DNA of 64,000 bases, from NCBI RefSeq assembly GCF_017301615.1, contig NZ_CP059066.1, forward strand, positions 2,215,001 through 2,279,000. The letters run 5' to 3'. The notes beneath the pieces were generated by a model. The model saw only the letters and a program-made list of their open reading frames with translations, did no database searches and was not told the DNA's origin. The translations under genes were made by a program, and so were the position numbers. Positions 54,875 through 63,394 of the stretch are shown here, piece after piece. The DNA comes from Koleobacter methoxysyntrophicus. Lineage in GTDB: Bacteria; Bacillota; Thermosediminibacteria; Koleobacterales; Koleobacteraceae. How positions within the stretch are numbered: position 1 is the stretch's first letter; the number at the start of each line of letters is the position of its first letter.

Positions 54875-56782
54875 ATGGTTGGCCGAACTATTGGAAATAG
54901 ATATAAGATACTTGAAAAAATTGGTGGAGGCGGGATGGCACTGGTCTATAAAGCCCGCTGCACTCTATTAGATAGGATTGTGGCAATAAAGATCCTTCAG
55001 CCACAATTTGCAAATGATGATGATTTTGTAAAAAGATTTAGGCGGGAGGCCCAGGCAGCTGCAAGCTTATCCCATCCTAATATTGTTAATATTTACGATG
55101 TGGGTAAGGAGGGGGATACTGATTATATAGTTTTAGAATACGTAGATGGCAAAACATTGAAAGAATATATAGAAGAAAAAGGTCCGCTTTCGACAGAGGA
55201 AACAGTAAAAATTGGTATCCAAATCTGTGATGCCCTTGAACATGCCCATAAAAATAAAATTATTCACAGAGATATTAAACCTCATAATATACTTATAACT
55301 AAAGATGGAAGGGTAAAAGTAACTGATTTTGGAATTGCCAGAGCAGTTTCAGCTTCAACACTTACCCAGACAGGAAGTGTTCTGGGAAGTGTTCATTATT
55401 TTTCTCCAGAGCAGGCGAGAGGCGGTATTATAGGTGAGAGGTCTGACCTTTATTCCCTTGGGGTAGTATTGTATGAAATGGTAACTGCTAATGTACCGTT
55501 TAAAGGAGAAAGCCCTATTGCAGTAGCCTTAAAACATTTAAATGAACAAGTTATTCCTCCATCTCAAAAAAACCTTAATGTCCCTAAGGGCTTAGAGAGT
55601 ATAATAATGAAAGCTTTATCAAAAGATCAGAATCTAAGGTATCAAAAGGCTTCTGAAATGAGGCAGGATTTACAGAAGGTTTTAAGAGAACCCGATTCTC
55701 CTATTGCACAGTATAAAGAAATTTGTGATTGCGATACCAAGCTGCTTCCTGCTGTTGAGGGTAATGAAGAAAAACGCTGGGGAATGAAAGGGAGTAATGC
55801 AATGGCAAGTAAAGATAGGAAAATTAACAAAAAGGCGAAAAGAAGTATTACCTCGTTTCTAATCTGGATGATACTGCTAGGGTTCCTTGTGGGAGCTATG
55901 ACGTGGGGGGTTTATTGGGTTAAAGACTTTTTTACAGTTCCTTTGGTTGAAGTGCCTGATGTGATAGGCCTATCTGAAGAAGATGCCCAAAGGGAATTTA
56001 AAAGGGCTGGTTTGCAGTATGAGGTTGCTGACAGGGTATTTGATCAGTCTCCCCCGGGCCAGGTAATCGATCAGAGCCCGAAAGGGGGGGAAAAAGTTAA
56101 AATAAATAGACCCCCTATTAATATATGGGTTAGTAAAGGACCGAAACAGGTTGCTGTGCCTAATTTAATAGGCAAAGATGAAAGGGAAGCTCGTATTTTG
56201 CTGACCACATATGAATTGAAGCCGGGTGAGATAAAGCAAGAGTATAGTAATGATTACCCTGAGGGGATAGTTATGGAACAAAATCCTAGAGCTGAGATTA
56301 TGGTTAAAGAAGGAACCGAGGTAAATTTTGTTGTCAGCAAAGGGCCTGAACCCAAGATGATTAAAACGTTAGATTTTAGGGGCAATCAATTAGAACTTGT
56401 AAAGGAAAAGCTAAAAGAATTGGGATTGAATTTAGGAGAAATAAAATATAAAGAAAGCTTAAAATATCCTGAAGGTATTATTTTAGAACAGGACCCTGCG
56501 CCAAATACCGAAATCCTTCAAGGTCAGACCATCAACTTTGTAGTCAGTAAAGGGCCGGGGCAGGAAGAAAAACGCCAGGTTACTTTTAATGTTGTTTTAC
56601 CATCGAAACCTGAACGTTTAGATGTAAAAGTGATTATATCCGATTCTTTAGGAAGGCGTGTAGCTTATGAAAGTGTCCATAAACCTGAAGACAGTCCAAT
56701 ATCAGTTACTGTAGAGGGAGTAGGTCAAATAAAAGTGGATGTATTAGTTAACGGTGTTTTATGGGGTGAAGATTTTTACTAA
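54875..56782 (+). CDS. prkC: PASTA-domain Ser/Thr kinase (PrkC/Stk1)
   Basis: 635 aa. Kinase domain 1-270 (GGGGMALVYKA P-loop, VAIKIL lysine, HRDIKPHNILIT, DFGIARAVSASTLTQTGSV activation loop), a membrane span near residues 330-352, then three PASTA repeats starting VEVPDVIGLSEEDAQREFKR and VAVPNLIGKDEREARILLTT, with a third weaker repeat, and a final beta domain. It senses wall fragments and, in spore-formers, germination signals. Paired with prpC. Confidence 0.96.
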   Translation: MVGRTIGNRYKILEKIGGGGMALVYKARCTLLDRIVAIKILQPQFANDDDFVKRFRREAQAAASLSHPNIVNIYDVGKEGDTDYIVLEYVDGKTLKEYIEEKGPLSTEETVKIGIQICDALEHAHKNKIIHRDIKPHNILITKDGRVKVTDFGIARAVSASTLTQTGSVLGSVHYFSPEQARGGIIGERSDLYSLGVVLYEMVTANVPFKGESPIAVALKHLNEQVIPPSQKNLNVPKGLESIIMKALSKDQNLRYQKASEMRQDLQKVLREPDSPIAQYKEICDCDTKLLPAVEGNEEKRWGMKGSNAMASKDRKINKKAKRSITSFLIWMILLGFLVGAMTWGVYWVKDFFTVPLVEVPDVIGLSEEDAQREFKRAGLQYEVADRVFDQSPPGQVIDQSPKGGEKVKINRPPINIWVSKGPKQVAVPNLIGKDEREARILLTTYELKPGEIKQEYSNDYPEGIVMEQNPRAEIMVKEGTEVNFVVSKGPEPKMIKTLDFRGNQLELVKEKLKELGLNLGEIKYKESLKYPEGIILEQDPAPNTEILQGQTINFVVSKGPGQEEKRQVTFNVVLPSKPERLDVKVIISDSLGRRVAYESVHKPEDSPISVTVEGVGQIKVDVLVNGVLWGEDFY

Positions 56783-56794
56783 GGAGGTTGATTT

Positions 56795-57679
56795 ATGGTA
56801 GAAGGCTTGGTCATTAAAGCTATTGGAGGGTTTTATTATGTAAAAAAGGGTAATGGAGAAGTTGTTGAATGTAGAGCAAGAGGTCGGTTCAGAAAAGAAA
56901 ATATAAATATCTATGTAGGGGACAGGGTTTTAGTAAATAATCCAGATAGCAAAACCTGGGTTGTTGAAGCCGTTTTACAGCGAAAGAACTTAATGGTAAG
57001 ACCTCCGATAGCTAATATTGACCAATGTATTTTAGTTTTTTCAATTAAAAGTCCTGATTTTAATCCGTTTTTATTAGATAGATTTTTGGTCCTTGCAGAA
57101 CACTTACAGGTAAATATAGTAATTTGTTTGAACAAGATTGACCTTGCTGATAACAAAGAAGAATTAGAAAATATTAAAGAAAAATATAATAAAATAGGGT
57201 ATAAAGTGCTGACTATAAGTGCTGTAGAAAAAATAGGAATAGAACCATTTAAGGCTATTTTAATTGATAAAATTTCAGTTTTAGCAGGCCCTTCTGGCGT
57301 TGGAAAATCAACATTGCTAAACATAATACAGCCGGGTTTAAGCTTAAAAACAGGGGAACTAAGTGAAAAACTAAGAAAGGGTCGCCATACAACCCGGCAT
57401 GTAGAATTAATAGAATTGGAATTCGGAGGCCTTATAGCTGATACTCCTGGATTTAGTTATTTAGAGCTAGATGATATATCTCCTGACCAATTACCGTATT
57501 TATTCCCTGAAATAAAAAGAGCCCAAGGAAAATGCAAATTTAAAGGATGCAGGCATTTTCATGAACCGGATTGTGAAATTAAAAAATTAATGGATCAGTG
57601 CCTGATATATTCGGAAAGATATGAATCTTATATAGCATTTTTGAATGAAATTTGTGATAAACGGAGGAATTTACAGTGA
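56795..57679 (+). CDS. rsgA: Ribosome small-subunit GTPase RsgA
   Basis: 294 aa circularly permuted GTPase for 30S maturation. OB fold, then G4 CLNKIDLADN, G1 LAGPSGVGKSTLLNII, G3 IADTPGFSYLEL, and a C-terminal zinc site CKFKGCRHFHEPDCEI. AAGGAGG site. Ends overlapping rpe by 4 bases. Confidence 0.96.
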   Translation: MVEGLVIKAIGGFYYVKKGNGEVVECRARGRFRKENINIYVGDRVLVNNPDSKTWVVEAVLQRKNLMVRPPIANIDQCILVFSIKSPDFNPFLLDRFLVLAEHLQVNIVICLNKIDLADNKEELENIKEKYNKIGYKVLTISAVEKIGIEPFKAILIDKISVLAGPSGVGKSTLLNIIQPGLSLKTGELSEKLRKGRHTTRHVELIELEFGGLIADTPGFSYLELDDISPDQLPYLFPEIKRAQGKCKFKGCRHFHEPDCEIKKLMDQCLIYSERYESYIAFLNEICDKRRNLQ

Positions 57680-58335
57680 TCATGATTGCTCCATCAATTT
57701 TATCCGCGGATTTTACAAACCTTTTAAAGGACATAAGGGATGTAGAACAGGCAAATGTAAATATGCTGCATATTGATGTTATGGACGGTCATTTTGTTCC
57801 AAATATAAGTATAGGGATCCCTGTAATAAAAAGCATCAAAAAAATTACAGAACTCCCTTTAGACATTCATCTGATGATAATTAAACCTGAAAGGTATATT
57901 GAGGATTTCATAAATGCCGGCGGTAATTATATCACTGTTCATGCAGAGGCATGTCTTCATCTCCACAGGGTTGTTGAAAGCATAAGGAAAATGGGTGGTA
58001 AACCATCTGTTGCCCTTAATCCAGCAACTCCTTTATCTGTCCTTGATTATATAATTAATGAGATAGATATGGTTCTTTTAATGACAGTTAATCCTGGTTT
58101 TGGGGGACAAAGCTTTATTAATGGCATGGAGAAGAAAATATGGGAATTAAAAAATAAGATACAAAAAGAAAATCCTAGAGTAAGATTACAGGTAGATGGC
58201 GGTATAAATATGGAAAATATATCAGACGTTGTAAAGGCAGGAGCGGATATAATAGTTGCAGGTTCTGCTATTTTTGAATCAAGAAATGTAAAGGAGACCA
58301 TTTATAAATTAAGGAAGAAGGCGGAAGGTATTTAA
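57676..58335 (+). CDS. rpe: Ribulose-phosphate 3-epimerase
   Basis: 219 aa TIM barrel of the pentose phosphate pathway. APSILSADFTNL, MLHIDVMDGHFVPNISIG, PLDIHLMI, MTVNPGFGGQSF and VDGGINMENI carry the metal and phosphate sites. GTG 57676 preferred because ACGGAGG lies 8 bases upstream; ATG 57682 is two codons inside. Confidence 0.96.
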   Translation: MIMIAPSILSADFTNLLKDIRDVEQANVNMLHIDVMDGHFVPNISIGIPVIKSIKKITELPLDIHLMIIKPERYIEDFINAGGNYITVHAEACLHLHRVVESIRKMGGKPSVALNPATPLSVLDYIINEIDMVLLMTVNPGFGGQSFINGMEKKIWELKNKIQKENPRVRLQVDGGINMENISDVVKAGADIIVAGSAIFESRNVKETIYKLRKKAEGI

Positions 58336-58357
58336 AGCGCAAAAGGCGCTTTTTTTT
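58335..58357 (+). terminator. Terminator after rpe
   Basis: AAGCGC / GCGCTT stem with an AAAAG loop and seven T. Ends the long yicC-to-rpe gene block. Confidence 0.8.
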
Positions 58358-58418
58358 GTGGCGAATTTGCTTTAAACAGAATATTATATACTAGGGCAGA
58401 ATTTAGGGAGGGGGAGGA

Positions 58419-58574
58419 ATGAATAAAACTATCTGGAAAAAAATTTTTAGTTTTATTCTTACGGCAACAGGATTGGGGATTATCATTACTACATTACCTT
58501 ATTGGGTATGGACATCCTTTCTAGGGATAATTTTTATGTGGGTAGGCTGGGTTCTTTATCGAACGTCAAACTAA
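58419..58574 (+). CDS. Small membrane protein, 51 aa
   Basis: AGGGAGGGGGAGG ribosome site before ATG. Two close hydrophobic stretches (IFSFILTATGLGIIITTLPY and VWTSFLGIIFMWVGWVLY). It lies 26 bases before spoVM and may share its transcript. Not recognised, but the strong start site and composition support a real gene. Confidence 0.65.
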   Translation: MNKTIWKKIFSFILTATGLGIIITTLPYWVWTSFLGIIFMWVGWVLYRTSN

Positions 58575-58600
58575 GTGATTTTTGAAGAGGAGTGAAGACT

Positions 58601-58690
58601 ATGATAAAGATTTATATTCTTAAGATGCCTAGGCTGATAGGCGGAGTTTTAAAAGGAATTTTAAAGATACTTAACAGAGATAGTGAATAA
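58601..58690 (+). CDS. spoVM: Stage V sporulation protein M (SpoVM)
   Basis: 29 aa amphipathic peptide IKIYILKMPRLIGGVLKGIL, then KILNRDSE. The K-x-P-(R/K)-(L/F)-(I/L)-GG core with Pro in the middle corresponds to Bacillus SpoVM (26 aa), which recognises the convex forespore membrane and recruits SpoIVA. GAAGAGGAGTGAAG ribosome site. Position near rpe agrees with other Firmicutes. The C-terminal half diverges from Bacillus, as is common. Confidence 0.88.
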   Translation: MIKIYILKMPRLIGGVLKGILKILNRDSE

Positions 58691-58710
58691 GCGTGCTGAG
58701 TTGCACGCTT
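58689..58710. terminator. Bidirectional terminator between spoVM and rpmB
   Basis: AAGCGTGC / GCACGCTT perfect 8-bp stem with a 6-base loop; T-rich after it on the forward strand, and it lies just past the rpmB stop on the reverse strand. Confidence 0.7.
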
Positions 58711-58718
58711 TGTTCCAT

Positions 58719-58910
58719 TTAAATAGCTCTTTTTACTTTACCAGTTCTAAGGCATCTTGTACAAACATTTATCCTTTTAGTGCTATTGTTAACTACAGCC
58801 TTAATTTTTTTAATATTTGGAGCCCATTTCCTTTTTGATTTTATATTTGAGTGGCTTACCTTGTTGCCTGATAACGGAGCTTTCCCGCATACATCACATT
58901 TGTTTGCCAT
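58719..58910 (-). CDS. rpmB: 50S ribosomal protein L28
   Basis: 63 aa. [20 protein letters not shown], then [13 protein letters not shown]: zinc-binding CxxC/CxxC form of L28. Start at 58910 (MANKCD) with AGGGAGGTG upstream. Reverse strand, alone, between spoVM and the Asp23 gene, as in many Firmicutes. Confidence 0.96.
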   Translation of the reverse strand: MANKCDVCGKAPLSGNKVSHSNIKSKRKWAPNIKKIKAVVNNSTKRINVCTRCLRTGKVKRAI

Positions 58911-58987
58911 AATAGTACACCTCCCTAAAAACAACGGCTTTTTCATATTTAACCCAGCTATTTAATTTTAACATACTGTGATAGTTT

Positions 58988-59016
58988 TTGACAAGGTTAT
59001 GGTTTTAAATATTATA
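58988..59016. promoter_or_regulatory. Back-to-back promoters of rpmB and the Asp23 gene
   Basis: Forward: TTGACA at 58988 with ATTATA/TATAGT 17-19 bases on. Reverse: TTGTCA at 58994-58989 with TAAAAT 18 bases on. The two -35 boxes share five bases, so the polymerases would compete. 59017-59206 is otherwise AT-rich leader with no other feature seen. Confidence 0.45.
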
Positions 59017-59206
59017 GTAAAAAAGAAAATATTGTTATGTTATGATGTTTAAAGGAAAAAAATAATTGTTGTTGAATTATTTCATTATAGAAAAATTTTA
59101 GGTAATATTTTGGCGTTTTATTGATTAATACTATAATTTAAGTAAATTAAAAGCATTATTTTATTTTCATAAAATATTTACATTTTTTTAAAGGAGGGAC
59201 GATAAA

Positions 59207-59569
59207 ATGGTAAAACAGATAAAAAATGATCTGGGGACTATTTTTATCTCGAAGGATGTTATTGCAGCTATTACGGGTATTTCTGCAATGGAGTGTTATG
59301 GGCTTGTAGGTATGTCATCCCGAAATGTAAAAGATGGTATCTCAGAACTCCTTGGAAGAGATAATTTATCCAAAGGTATAGAAGTTGAGATAAAAGGTGA
59401 TAAAGTTCTGATCAGCATAAATATTATAGTAGAGTACGGCATAAAAGTTTCTGAAGTAGCCCATAATGTTATTGATAAGGTGAAATTTACCCTTAAAGAA
59501 ATGCTTGACTTAGAAAACGTAGATATTCACGTTAATATTCAGAGTATCAGGGTTAGCAATATAAAGTAA
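59207..59569 (+). CDS. Asp23/Gls24 family envelope protein
   Basis: 120 aa. GTIFISKDVIAAITGISAME, CYGLVGMSSRN, VLISINIIVEYGIKVSEVAH and VNIQSIRV: the YloU-type Asp23 family, membrane-associated stress proteins. AAAGGAGGGACG site. Precedes the DAK2 protein, the order yloU-yloV of Bacillus. Confidence 0.92.
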   Translation: MVKQIKNDLGTIFISKDVIAAITGISAMECYGLVGMSSRNVKDGISELLGRDNLSKGIEVEIKGDKVLISINIIVEYGIKVSEVAHNVIDKVKFTLKEMLDLENVDIHVNIQSIRVSNIK

Positions 59570-59583
59570 GGGGGTTATAAATT

Positions 59584-61221
59584 TTGACAGCAGTATATAT
59601 TGATGGAAACATGTTAAAAAAAATGATAAAAAGGGCTGCAACAGTTTTAAATGAAAACAAGGCAAAAGTCGATTCCCTTAATGTATTTCCTGTTCCTGAT
59701 GGAGATACTGGGACGAATATGTCTTTAACTATAGAATCGGCAGCTCAGGAGATTGAAAAAGCAAAAAAAAATTCAGTTTCAGAGGTTGCGGAAAAAGCAG
59801 CCAGGGGTTCTTTAATGGGCGCAAGAGGGAATTCCGGCGTTATACTATCACAGATATTGAGAGGTTTTGCAAAAGCTGTAGAAAAAAAAGAAAAGCTTGG
59901 TCCCAAAGATTTAGCCTATGCTTTACAGAAAGGTTCTGAAACAGCTTATAAAGCTGTTATGAAACCTGTGGAAGGAACAATTCTAACGATTGCCAGAGAG
60001 TGCGGGAAAAACGCCGTAAACTTGGCATACAAAGGTTTGAATTCAGAAGAAATTTTAGAAAAAACTATATTACATTGTGAAGAAGTGCTTGAAAAAACCC
60101 CTGAAATGCTTCCAATTCTTAAAGAAGCTGGAGTTGTCGATGCCGGCGGGAAAGGATTTATATACATTTTAAAGGGTGCTTTAGAAGCATTAAAGGGTTT
60201 TGAAGATGAACCTTCGGGAAAAATAGCAGCCTATAAAGATGATAAATCAGTTAAAAAGTTTACGGAAGAAGATTTTAAACTACAACTACAATACTGTACA
60301 GAGATAGTTTTATCCGGCAATAATATTGATACTGGAATCATAAAAAAAGACTTTTCTAAACTCGGTGATTCTTTACTAGTTGTTGGTGATAAGGAACTTG
60401 TAAAGATACATATCCATACAAATCATCCGGGAGAAGCCCTTGAATATTGTTTGAAATTAGGGGAATTAAAGAAAATAAAAATAGATAATATGAAAGAGCA
60501 GCATAAAGAATTTATCAGGCATAATAATGTAAGAGAAAAAGATGTATCAAAACCGAAACATAATAAAAAAATTGGAATTATTTCGGTTGTATCCGGGAAA
60601 GGATTTGAAGAAATATTTACCAGTTTGGGAACTGATAAAATTATACAGGGAGGTCAAACGATGAATCCGAGCACCCAGGATATACTAAGTGCCATTGAAG
60701 AATTGGATTTATCGGAAGTAATAATTTTACCCAATAACAGTAACATAATTTTAGCCGCTCAACAAGCTAAGAGAATGTCAAACAAAAACGTTTATGTTGT
60801 TCCTTCTAAAAGCATCCCTCAAGGGATAAGCGCGTTATTGGCCCTAAATCCAAACGAAAGCATTGAAAAAAATGCGGAAAAGATGGAGAAAGCTGTTAAC
60901 AACATAAAGACCATTGAAATTACTTATGCAGTAAGAGATTCCGTTTTTAATGGGTTTCAAATAAAATCGGGAGATATCCTGGGAATAATTGATGGAGAAA
61001 TTAAAGAATTTGGGGAAAATATAAATGAGGTCCTTTTTAAGATTTTAAATAATTTATATGAAGGAGATTATGAACTTCTCACTATTTTTTATGGAAAAGA
61101 TATAGAACAAAAGGAGGCTGAAATGTTATCTAAAGAAATAAATAGTAAATACAGAAAATGGGATGTTGAATTACATTATGGAGGTCAGCCCCTTTATTTT
61201 TATATAATTTCGTTAGAATAA
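59584..61221 (+). CDS. DAK2/DegV-like protein (YloV, FakA-like fatty acid kinase)
   Basis: 545 aa. N-terminal DhaL/DAK2 ATP-binding domain (LNVFPVPDGDTGTNMSLTIE; GARGNSGVILSQILRGFAKA), a middle FakA domain, and a C-terminal DAK1/DegV-like region (KIGIISVVSGKGFEEIFTSL; ILPNNSNIILAAQQAKRMSN). Related proteins phosphorylate FakB-bound fatty acids. No fakB gene is adjacent. TTG start after AAGGGGG. Confidence 0.9.
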   Translation: MTAVYIDGNMLKKMIKRAATVLNENKAKVDSLNVFPVPDGDTGTNMSLTIESAAQEIEKAKKNSVSEVAEKAARGSLMGARGNSGVILSQILRGFAKAVEKKEKLGPKDLAYALQKGSETAYKAVMKPVEGTILTIARECGKNAVNLAYKGLNSEEILEKTILHCEEVLEKTPEMLPILKEAGVVDAGGKGFIYILKGALEALKGFEDEPSGKIAAYKDDKSVKKFTEEDFKLQLQYCTEIVLSGNNIDTGIIKKDFSKLGDSLLVVGDKELVKIHIHTNHPGEALEYCLKLGELKKIKIDNMKEQHKEFIRHNNVREKDVSKPKHNKKIGIISVVSGKGFEEIFTSLGTDKIIQGGQTMNPSTQDILSAIEELDLSEVIILPNNSNIILAAQQAKRMSNKNVYVVPSKSIPQGISALLALNPNESIEKNAEKMEKAVNNIKTIEITYAVRDSVFNGFQIKSGDILGIIDGEIKEFGENINEVLFKILNNLYEGDYELLTIFYGKDIEQKEAEMLSKEINSKYRKWDVELHYGGQPLYFYIISLE

Positions 61222-61243
61222 AAAAGCGAATAATTTTCGAATT

Positions 61244-61287
61244 TTCGAATAAAAAAATGCCTTTAAAAAGGCATTTTTTTATTCGAA
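61244..61287. terminator. Bidirectional terminator, 21-bp perfect stem
   Basis: TTCGAATAAAAAAATGCC and TTT pair completely with AAAGGCATTTTTTTATTCGAA across a two-base AA loop. A further TTCGAA lies at 61236-61241. It ends the yloV-like transcript. Confidence 0.75.
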
Positions 61288-61365
61288 TCGAGGTAAAAAG
61301 TGTTAGTATATTAGTTTTTTAAAAGGTTATATTATAACTAGAACGAAAAAGGAGGTGAACTTAAA

Positions 61366-61596
61366 ATGGCAGCTGGCCAAAAGTCAGGTAATCAATTAAT
61401 AGTTCCTCAGGCAAGAAAGGCTATGGACCAATTTAAAATTGAAGTAGCAAGAGAAGTTGGGATAACTGAACCTGATAGTGGTTATTGGGGAAATTATACT
61501 TCTAGAGACTGCGGTGCTGTTGGTGGACACATGGTAAGGAAAATGATCGAAGCCTATGAAAAACAACTGAGTGGTGGAGGAGGTCCTACTCAATAG
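61366..61596 (+). CDS. Alpha/beta-type small acid-soluble spore protein
   Basis: 76 aa spore DNA-protecting protein. Contains IVPQARKAMDQFKIEVAREV (germination protease region E-x-A-x-E-(V/I)), GITEPDSGYWGNYTSRDCGA, and VGGHMVRKMIEAYEKQL, the two conserved SASP signatures. AAAGGAGGTG ribosome site. Monocistronic with its own terminator. Confidence 0.96.
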   Translation: MAAGQKSGNQLIVPQARKAMDQFKIEVAREVGITEPDSGYWGNYTSRDCGAVGGHMVRKMIEAYEKQLSGGGGPTQ

Positions 61597-61610
61597 TAAG
61601 CAAAAATAAA

Positions 61611-61643
61611 AATGAACAGGTCGAAAGGCCTGTTCATTTTTTA
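61611..61643 (+). terminator. Terminator of the SASP gene
   Basis: AATGAACAGG / CCTGTTCATT perfect 10-bp stem, 8-base loop, TTTTTT-rich tail. Confidence 0.85.
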
Positions 61644-61663
61644 TGCTTTTATAACAAAATTTT

Positions 61664-61688
61664 ACTGGTGGTATTAAATACCACCAGT
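61664..61688. repeat. 11-bp perfect inverted repeat without T tail
   Basis: ACTGGTGGTAT / ATACCACCAGT around TAA, 25 bases in all. No T run follows, so it does not look like a terminator; it could be an operator or RNA stem. Confidence 0.5.
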
Positions 61689-61858
61689 TGGGAGAGGAGA
61701 AACCGGAGGAAGAGCTTATGGGGAAATCGTTTTTCATTATTATTATCTACATAAATGATAAAAATATGCATGGATATTACAAATTTTTTATTTCTTTGAA
61801 TACATTTTGATATATGCTAAAATAGTAGTAAATAAATAGGAATTGGAGGAGATCTTGT

Positions 61859-62428
61859 TTGAGGGTCATTTCAGGAGAAATTAGAGGTAAAAGACTTAAA
61901 TCTCCCAAAGGCAAAAAAATTAGACCTACATCTAATAAGGTAAAAGAAGCAATCTTTAATATTCTCGGTCAAAAGATTGTAGATTGTATTTTTTTAGATC
62001 TCTTCGCAGGCACTGGGAATATTGGAATTGAAGCATTAAGCCGGGGTGCCCAAAAAGCTGTTTTTGTGGACAACAATTTTAGAAGTGTAAAGCTTATAAA
62101 ATACAATTTGGTTATGACCGGTTTCGCTGATCGATCTATGGTTATTCAAAAAAATAGTTTTAAAGTAATTGAGGTCCTAGGGAAAAAACATGAAAAATTT
62201 GATATAATCTTTATGGATCCTCCGTACGATATGGAAGGAATTTCGGGCCTGCTGGAAGAAATATATGAAAAAAGGATACTCAAAGATTCAGGGATAATTT
62301 TAATAGAACATCGTAATAATAAAAAATTGCCGGAACAGGTAAAAGGCTTTATAAAGATTAGAGAAAAATTGTACGGAGATACCTGTATTTCATTTTTTAT
62401 GTATGATAGGGAGGAACATAATGATTAG
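61859..62428 (+). CDS. rsmD: 16S rRNA (guanine-966-N2) methyltransferase
   Basis: 189 aa. [20 protein letters not shown] then [34 protein letters not shown] (SAM loop) and the catalytic FMDPPYD. TTG start after TTGGAGGAGA. Overlaps coaD by 8 bases, the usual rsmD-coaD pair. Confidence 0.95.
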   Translation: MRVISGEIRGKRLKSPKGKKIRPTSNKVKEAIFNILGQKIVDCIFLDLFAGTGNIGIEALSRGAQKAVFVDNNFRSVKLIKYNLVMTGFADRSMVIQKNSFKVIEVLGKKHEKFDIIFMDPPYDMEGISGLLEEIYEKRILKDSGIILIEHRNNKKLPEQVKGFIKIREKLYGDTCISFFMYDREEHND

Positions 62429-62900
62429 GGTAATATATCCGGGGAGCTTTGATCCGGTTACGAATGGGCATATTGATATTATTTTGCGATGCAGTAACAT
62501 TTTTGATCATCTGATTATAGCCGTTTTAAAAAATCCCCGGAAAAATCCGTTGTTTACGGTTGAAGAAAGGGTAATACTGCTTGAAGAAGTTACTAAGGGT
62601 ATTAAGAACGTTTCAGTTGATTCTTTTGAAGGCTTATTAGTAGATTATGCAAAGGAAAAGAAGGCAGCAGCTATTGTTAAAGGTTTAAGGGCTATTTCTG
62701 ATTTTGAATCAGAATTTCAAATGGCATTAATGAACAGGAAATTAAACTCTAAAATTGAAACAATTTTTATGATGACTAACAGCAAATATTCATATATTAG
62801 TTCGAGTTTGATAAAGGAAATAGCGAGTTTTGGGGGCTGTATAGATGAGTTTGTGCCCCCTATAGTCAAAGAAAAATTGATCGAGAAGTTTAAGGGGTAA
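62421..62900 (+). CDS. coaD: Phosphopantetheine adenylyltransferase
   Basis: 159 aa, fourth coenzyme A step. [20 protein letters not shown] with the T/HxGH nucleotidyl-transfer motif, [20 protein letters not shown], and [16 protein letters not shown] (ISSS-type motif). Start ATG 62421 with AGGGAGGAAC; an upstream frame start at 62403 lies in rsmD. Confidence 0.96.
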   Translation: MIRVIYPGSFDPVTNGHIDIILRCSNIFDHLIIAVLKNPRKNPLFTVEERVILLEEVTKGIKNVSVDSFEGLLVDYAKEKKAAAIVKGLRAISDFESEFQMALMNRKLNSKIETIFMMTNSKYSYISSSLIKEIASFGGCIDEFVPPIVKEKLIEKFKG

Positions 62901-62912
62901 GGGGGGATCGAG

Positions 62913-63362
62913 TTGGACATTTTAGATCTACTGCAAGATTTAAGGAAGAAAATAAATGAGGGCTCAAGTATCCCTTTTGCAGGGAAGGTGATATTAAATA
63001 AGAATGAAATCCTTCCTATTATAGATAATATCGAAACCCTTCTTCCCGAGGAATTGAAAAAGGCAAATTGGATTATTAATGAAAGGCAGAGGATTCTGAT
63101 TGAAGCTCAAAGGGAAGGAGAAAATATAATAAAAGAAGCAGAAGATAGAATTAAGAAAATGGTTGATGAAAGCGAAATAAGTAGAAGAGCATATGAGAAG
63201 GCAGATGAGATCGTATCTAATGCAAAGAAACATGCAAGGGAGATCAGATTAGGTGCCAATGAATATGCGGAAGAAGTCCTGAGAAATTTATACACCTATC
63301 TTGAAAAGACGATGAATACTGTGAAAAAAGGCATGGATGAATTAAGGGGTGTGAAAGATTAA
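62913..63362 (+). CDS. Coiled-coil protein, ATP-synthase subunit-like
   Basis: 149 aa. Mostly helical: an N-terminal segment (DILDLLQDLRKKINEG), then a long charged coiled coil with KANWIINERQRILIEAQREG, ENIIKEAEDRIKKMVDESE, and NAKKHAREIRLGANEYAEEV, like V/F-type ATPase stalk or DivIVA tails. It often follows coaD in Clostridia; function unknown. TTG start after AAGGGGGGA. Confidence 0.7.
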   Translation: MDILDLLQDLRKKINEGSSIPFAGKVILNKNEILPIIDNIETLLPEELKKANWIINERQRILIEAQREGENIIKEAEDRIKKMVDESEISRRAYEKADEIVSNAKKHAREIRLGANEYAEEVLRNLYTYLEKTMNTVKKGMDELRGVKD

Positions 63363-63367
63363 GATAA

Positions 63368-63394
63368 AGCAGTCTTAGGACTGCTATTATTTAT
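63368..63394. terminator. Terminator between the coiled-coil gene and ylbJ
   Basis: AGCAGTC / GACTGCT stem with a short loop and an ATTATTTATT tail; also serves the convergent ylbJ, which ends at 63387. Confidence 0.55.

Noticed and set aside
61718-61810. 30-codon frame (MGKSFFIIIIY...) upstream of rsmD
   Set aside because: It has a GGAGG nearby but is very short, low in complexity and lies in an AT-rich promoter region; no support beyond the start signal.
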